Source: a virus
IMG/VR virus record: IMGVR_UViG_3300037485_000496
Span: 1 to 32,503 of that record
Direction: 5' to 3' (one strand)
Length of the DNA: 32,503 nt
Part shown: positions 29,035 to 32,503 of the stretch, in pieces
How positions within the stretch are numbered: the stretch's first letter is position 1
Layout of the letters: each line of letters starts with the position of its first letter
Program-made: the position numbers and the translations under genes
Notes under the pieces: generated by a model
Database searches by the model: none
What the model saw: only the letters and a program-made list of their open reading frames with translations
Told to the model about the DNA's origin: nothing

Positions 29035-30079
29035 AGTTTTTAAATAAATCTTTTCTTAACTCGTTTATCTTTAATATATTGAAATTGGTGTAAATTTCTT
29101 GATATAAGGCTTCGCCTAAGTCTTTTCTCATCTCTTTGCTGTCTATTAACTTCTTTATGTTTTTATACCAATCGTTTTTATTAGCTACTAAGGAGTTTAT
29201 CCCGTGTTTAGCTATGTTGGTGTAGGGATATTGATTTGAGACAATTACAGGAAGCTTCTTTGCCCCCATTTCCATCATCTTTAATTCTGACTTGCAACGG
29301 TTAAATTCGGTATCCTTCAAAGGTATTAATCCGACATCCATCATATCGTAAGCACTCGCATAGGTATATACGTCCATTCCGTTTATTCTGCAATATTGGT
29401 CTTCTGCTATTTTGTAGCCACTTGTAAACATCTTCTCGTATTCCTTCCAAATCATATCCCCTTCAGCAAATCCGCTCAAAACAAGTCTATATTTTCCTTT
29501 TAAGTCTGGATTAGAGTTCATTTGCATAAAAGTGTCGGTTAGCATTACAATGTCTTTGAAGTGAGTAACGGAACCGCTCCAGCCTATGTGAACTTTCTCA
29601 GTCTTTAAGTTCTGAACTTTTACATCGGGTTGGAATTGTTTTTGGTTAAAGTCTATTGCGTTGGGAATTACAAACACATTCTTGTTAAACTGTCTAACTT
29701 TTTGGGCAAGATACTCGGTAGGAACTGTGACAGCGTCAGCCATTTTTAAATTGTAGACTATTTGCTCGGCAGTTTTATTCGCTAACCAGTCTTTCTTCAT
29801 TATATGGTCGTGAGGCAAAATCCAATCATCGTCTCTATCAACTATTACTGGGATACCTAATCTTTTTAACTGCGCCCAAGCTACCTCTTGAAAGCCTGAC
29901 TTACTGACTACTGAACTCGTATATATTAAATCAAACTCTTTGAAGAATTCATCGGATTGATGGTCTATATTCTTTACTCCAGTAATTTTGTAATCGCTGC
30001 CCATATTCTCAAAAGGCATTATTAACCGATGGTATTCTACTCCAGTTACTGGTTCAGGTATTATTACAAGTATTTTCAT
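29024..30079 (-). CDS. Glycosyltransferase family 4-like (GT-B)
   Basis: A 351-residue protein of normal length for GT4. The N-terminal Rossmann domain starts MKILVIIPEPVTGVEYHRL. A linker reads VFVIPNAIDFNQ, the typical VIPNGID-like hinge. The C-terminal domain starts VHIGWSGSVTHFKD and includes PLKDTEFNRCKSELKMMEMGA, the GT4 segment with acidic and small residues that binds the donor sugar. It is the clearest enzyme of the three-gene glycosyltransferase block. It overlaps the ParB-like gene by 11 bases. Acceptor unknown: host polysaccharide, phage protein or DNA are all possible. Confidence 0.8.
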   Translation of the reverse strand: MKILVIIPEPVTGVEYHRLIMPFENMGSDYKITGVKNIDHQSDEFFKEFDLIYTSSVVSKSGFQEVAWAQLKRLGIPVIVDRDDDWILPHDHIMKKDWLANKTAEQIVYNLKMADAVTVPTEYLAQKVRQFNKNVFVIPNAIDFNQKQFQPDVKVQNLKTEKVHIGWSGSVTHFKDIVMLTDTFMQMNSNPDLKGKYRLVLSGFAEGDMIWKEYEKMFTSGYKIAEDQYCRINGMDVYTYASAYDMMDVGLIPLKDTEFNRCKSELKMMEMGAKKLPVIVSNQYPYTNIAKHGINSLVANKNDWYKNIKKLIDSKEMRKDLGEALYQEIYTNFNILKINELRKDLFKNYEY

Positions 30080-30813
30080 AGTAGTGAAAGGATTTCTGAT
30101 TGCTTGGTTTGTTCGTGTAAAACTAATCTGTGTTTTAATTGATTCTCTCTTATTTCATCTAAGTCATAATGCTCACCTACTACTGCCATATTGTAGTTAG
30201 GTATCAAAATGTCTTGGTATCCAAAATCGTAAGTACCTCTGTCCATTATAATAGGTACTCCGTAGCTGATAGCTTTTACTACCGCATTGCATAAGTAACC
30301 GCATCTTTTAATATGTACTAAGGCTTTCATTCCTTCCTCAAATAGCTCAGAGTCGTTTCTTTCTCCTAATTCGTTTTCTTGCCCATATACCAAAGCTCCT
30401 AAACTTAAAGCCTGATAATAGCCTTGTTCGTCTCTTTGTTTATAAAAGTGAATAATTGAAACAAGTTTGTCATTTATTGGTGCAGGTTCGTAAAGTTTTA
30501 CAAGTGGGGGTAAAATAACACCATCCCCTAACCAATGCTTTTTATGTTCAGAGTTTTTAAGGATTGCCCTTGTATATCCTGCATAAAAATATGAGTTAAT
30601 GTGCATCGGGTGTACGCAAAAAATAATAATGCAGTCCTTTCTCCTATCGTGTGGAATTTCTCCTGCAAACGGTCCATCGTGTACAAATAGCAAATCAAAG
30701 TCAGTCGGAGGTCTATCCCCTAAAAATCTTTCACAGTCTAATCCTGCTAAATTTAGAAAGTGTTTAACTCTTTCGTATTCGTCTGGGTGTTTATCCCAAT
30801 AAACTATTTTCAT
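30076..30813 (-). CDS. Glycosyltransferase-like protein (GT-B type)
   Basis: A 245-residue protein. The C-terminal half has the acceptor/donor-domain pattern of GT-B glycosyltransferases: HIKRCGYLCNAVVKAISYG followed by PIIMDRGTYDFG, where a conserved acidic/aromatic stretch normally contacts the nucleotide sugar. The N-terminus (MKIVYWDKHPDEYERVKHFL) is a Rossmann-like start. Shorter than full GT4 enzymes (about 350), so it may be a reduced or accessory member. Overlaps both flanking glycosyltransferase genes by 4 bases. Substrate unknown. Confidence 0.5.
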   Translation of the reverse strand: MKIVYWDKHPDEYERVKHFLNLAGLDCERFLGDRPPTDFDLLFVHDGPFAGEIPHDRRKDCIIIFCVHPMHINSYFYAGYTRAILKNSEHKKHWLGDGVILPPLVKLYEPAPINDKLVSIIHFYKQRDEQGYYQALSLGALVYGQENELGERNDSELFEEGMKALVHIKRCGYLCNAVVKAISYGVPIIMDRGTYDFGYQDILIPNYNMAVVGEHYDLDEIRENQLKHRLVLHEQTKQSEILSLL

Positions 30814-31565
30814 ATTAATTGATTAAGTGCGTTTTTAAATCCATTTTGATTAAATACATCGTAGAATTCCCCACCTACTGGAATGACATTTGGGCAGCCA
30901 AAGTACATTTCAAGTATTCTTTCTGTTTGTAGTTGCTCAGCAATTGCAAAACACATTGATTGATTCCCGATAAATACTTTACTCTTGTCTATGTAGTGAG
31001 CTAACTCTAAAAAGTCTTTTACTTCTAAATACTCAAGACTTGGAATAGTCTTTTTCATTACTTCAAATTCTTGCCTAACTCCAACAAATAACTTTTGATT
31101 ATTGTAATTGTTAATAATTGAGTAATCTATTTGCCCATTCTGATACCTATTGGTTCTATTGATTAGAATATAATCCTCTTTTTTATTGTTAAATTCAAAA
31201 ATAGGTCCTTCTATGTCAAAGGTCATTTCAGGATAGGCATAATAGTACCATTTCTTGATGTCAGAAGCGCACAAATTTAAGCCTATATGTCTAAATCTAT
31301 CTAAATCGTAGTCTATTTTTTGTTTATCATAAACCATTACATCTGAAATAAATGAACAAGAAAGTAATAAAGGTCGGAGATTCTTGTACATATACTCGTT
31401 TAGCATAACATTACCAAGCGGGTGGTTAGGCATAAACCCAATTGAGCGTTGGTCTAAGTGCAGGAATAAAACTGCCTGAGTGTCGTTTGCCTCACATACT
31501 TGCTTAATTGCGTTGAGTGAGTAGATTATATCCCCAGTGTTGCCCGAATGTTTAAATTTTAGCAT
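30810..31565 (-). CDS. Glycosyltransferase-family-9-like protein
   Basis: About 251 residues from the ATG at 31565; a longer non-ATG start at 31601 is unlikely because the family normally opens with a sequence like MLKFKHSGNTGDIIYSL. The N-terminal GDIIYSLNAI segment and the late FIGNQSMCFAIAEQL segment match the nucleotide-sugar-binding layout of heptosyltransferase (GT9, GT-B fold) proteins. The known role of the fold is transfer of a sugar from an activated donor. Phage versions may modify host surface glycans, virion proteins or DNA; nothing here says which. It overlaps both neighbours and forms a three-gene glycosyltransferase block with the two genes that follow. Confidence 0.6.
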   Translation of the reverse strand: MLKFKHSGNTGDIIYSLNAIKQVCEANDTQAVLFLHLDQRSIGFMPNHPLGNVMLNEYMYKNLRPLLLSCSFISDVMVYDKQKIDYDLDRFRHIGLNLCASDIKKWYYYAYPEMTFDIEGPIFEFNNKKEDYILINRTNRYQNGQIDYSIINNYNNQKLFVGVRQEFEVMKKTIPSLEYLEVKDFLELAHYIDKSKVFIGNQSMCFAIAEQLQTERILEMYFGCPNVIPVGGEFYDVFNQNGFKNALNQLI

Positions 31566-31800
31566 TGCGTTTCCTTTTCTTTTCAGGTGTATAGTTATCA
31601 AATTGTCTAAATACTCGTGTAATTAATTCCTGAACGCAAGACTGACAGCCCATATTTCTAGGAGGTGCGCCAAACATTAAACTCCAAGCTTCCTGAACTA
31701 TTGTATAGTCTTGGTTAGTGAATATTGAATGATGTTCGTTTTTAAATGTTTCCCATTTTGGCTTCAATGGTAAAAGGATTTCATAGATTGTTTGATTCAT
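31552..31800 (-). CDS. Hypothetical protein with CxxC motif
   Basis: An 82-residue soluble protein. It carries one CQSC motif in the sequence GAPPRNMGCQSCVQELI and a basic C-terminus (KKRKRNAK). One CxxC pair could bind metal as a dimer, but there is no second pair. Its start overlaps the preceding stop (ATGA) and its end overlaps the glycosyltransferase-9-like gene by 14 bases, so it belongs to the glycosyltransferase operon. Function not recognised. Confidence 0.6.
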   Translation of the reverse strand: MNQTIYEILLPLKPKWETFKNEHHSIFTNQDYTIVQEAWSLMFGAPPRNMGCQSCVQELITRVFRQFDNYTPEKKRKRNAKI

Positions 31801-32042
31801 TGCACTATAATTTTAAAGATAATAGAAGATATAACCGCAGATAAACAAGCGTAACCAAACGCATATAAATTAGGTTCAATGACTAAGAAAGTTACTAAGC
31901 CAATCCAAAACGAAAGACAGTACCCACAGCTCAAAGGTTTTTTAGGGAAAGAGTTAAAAGTCTTCCTCCAAAATTCGATTATCGTCTGACTCAGTACATA
32001 ACCAGTTGACCCGATAAGTAAGCAGATTATTATATTCTCCAT
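31797..32042 (-). CDS. Small membrane protein, DUF1360-like
   Basis: An 81-residue protein with two or three hydrophobic segments (about 3-20, 43-58 and 62-79) and a CGYCLSFWIG motif between the first two. A CxYC..FW pattern is typical of the DUF1360 family of small membrane proteins of unknown function. It starts inside the end of the sigma-like gene and overlaps the next gene by an ATGA junction. It acts in the host inner membrane if expressed; the role is unknown. Confidence 0.65.
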   Translation of the reverse strand: MENIIICLLIGSTGYVLSQTIIEFWRKTFNSFPKKPLSCGYCLSFWIGLVTFLVIEPNLYAFGYACLSAVISSIIFKIIVQ

Positions 32043-32503
32043 AATGTTTCTCTTTTAGTTTTTTTATTGTTTGTAGTATTGAATGCCTAACAGCTCCGTA
32101 TTTGATTCCGACTAAATTACTAATTTTACGAAAGTCACGAAATTGAACATATAGTTTAAATAGTTCTCGCTCGTATTCGTCAAAGGTTTCAATATCGTTT
32201 TCTAAATGCTGAATAAAGTTTTCAAATAGTTCTTCGTAATTGTCGTTTTCAATTTCAATATCAGCCTGAATTTTCTTAAAGTCATCTGTTGTTTGGTTAA
32301 AGTGTCTATATTTTTTAGCAAATGGTGAGGTATAAGAGATATAAGAGTTGGTTACTATCTTGTAAAAAAGGAAGCTAAGGTAATTCTTATTGTGAGCGTC
32401 TATTATCTTTTGCTCATCTAATTCGTAAAGAGTTAAAATACATTCGTGTAATAAGTCAGTCGTGTAGTATTCGTGGGAATTCTTAATACAAATTCTCATC
32501 GGA
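31954..32503 (-). CDS. Sigma-70-like RNA polymerase factor, 5' end cut by window
   Basis: Probable phage sigma-like factor that would redirect host RNA polymerase. The visible protein has an N-terminal helical part resembling sigma region 2 (DLLHECILTLYE, then a segment rich in Y, N and K) and a C-terminal helix-turn-helix resembling region 4 (ERELFKLY ... FRKISNLVGIKYGAVRHSI, about residues 108-150). The first ATG is at 32499 but the frame is open to the window edge, and proteins of this type usually have about 20 more residues before this point, so the true start probably lies outside. It overlaps the next gene by 89 bases. The assignment rests on pattern similarity only; a DNA-binding protein without sigma activity is possible. 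Confidence 0.6.
   Translation of the reverse strand, partial: PMRICIKNSHEYYTTDLLHECILTLYELDEQKIIDAHNKNYLSFLFYKIVTNSYISYTSPFAKKYRHFNQTTDDFKKIQADIEIENDNYEELFENFIQHLENDIETFDEYERELFKLYVQFRDFRKISNLVGIKYGAVRHSILQTIKKLKEKHYGEYNNLLTYRVNWLCTESDDNRILEEDF

Noticed and set aside
28489-31565. DNA hypermodification system (glycosylated cytosine)
   Set aside because: A methyltransferase and glycosyltransferases are adjacent, but no hydroxymethylase or other base-modifying enzyme is present, and the methyltransferase has normal C5 motifs.
1-32503. CRISPR array, tRNA genes, insertion sequence or integrase
   Set aside because: No repeat-spacer pattern, no cloverleaf, no transposase or recombinase motif was found on either strand.

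Overview
The window is one continuous block of a tailed double-stranded DNA phage genome (Caudoviricetes). Every credible gene lies on the minus strand, so reading order runs from high to low coordinates. AT-rich sequence, TTG-N19-TAnnTTTG-type promoter spacing, A-rich leaders mostly without Shine-Dalgarno sequences, and protein families common in Bacteroidota phages (the capsid protein, the DUF6712-like connector, the terminase small subunit type) point to a phage of Bacteroidota, probably Flavobacteriia or a relative. No integrase, repressor, tRNA, CRISPR array or insertion sequence was seen. A tape-measure-like protein of 613 residues suggests a siphovirus with a tail of roughly 90 nm (inference).

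Layout in transcription order. (1) 32503-28489: a sigma-70-like protein cut by the window edge, a small DUF1360-like membrane protein, a CxxC protein, three glycosyltransferase-like proteins and a ParB-like protein. (2) 28508-25950: a C5-cytosine DNA methyltransferase, then the small and large terminase subunits. (3) 25931-18828: a probable tail-assembly-chaperone-like gene split by a T9 slippery run (-1 frameshift), an HK97-gp10-like protein, two large tail proteins, a 44-residue protein and the tape measure. (4) 18798-12211: XkdF-type protease/scaffold with a candidate internal scaffold start, major capsid protein, terminator, tail-tube-like protein, terminator, a small protein, a portal with C-terminal fusions, a connector and a tail-terminator-like protein. 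Tail genes therefore precede head genes, which is unusual. (5) 12181-10680: small tip protein and receptor-binding-type fibre. (6) 10680-7700: membrane proteins with a second -1 slippery heptamer, a metallophosphoesterase, an M15 endolysin, a 27-residue transmembrane peptide and a nested spanin-like pair. (7) 7555-1: behind a candidate promoter at about 7597-7626, a chain of small genes, a lambda-exonuclease/YqaJ-type nuclease, a MazG-like protein, a DnaA domain IV protein, an HTH initiator-like protein, a DnaB/RecA-type ATPase, an SSB-like small protein and NinG.

Neighbouring genes overlap or touch nearly everywhere (ATGA or TAATG junctions), so translational coupling is the rule. Several real genes are shorter than 60 codons: 27, 37, 44, 52, 54, 54, 56 and 58 residues. 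The most notable points are the T9 frameshift, the A7 heptamer placed directly before a stop codon, the nested scaffold start, the 27-residue coupled peptide, the terminator-like hairpin abutting the start codon of the initiator-like gene, and the inverted head/tail order. Functions of many small proteins remain unknown and are stated as such.
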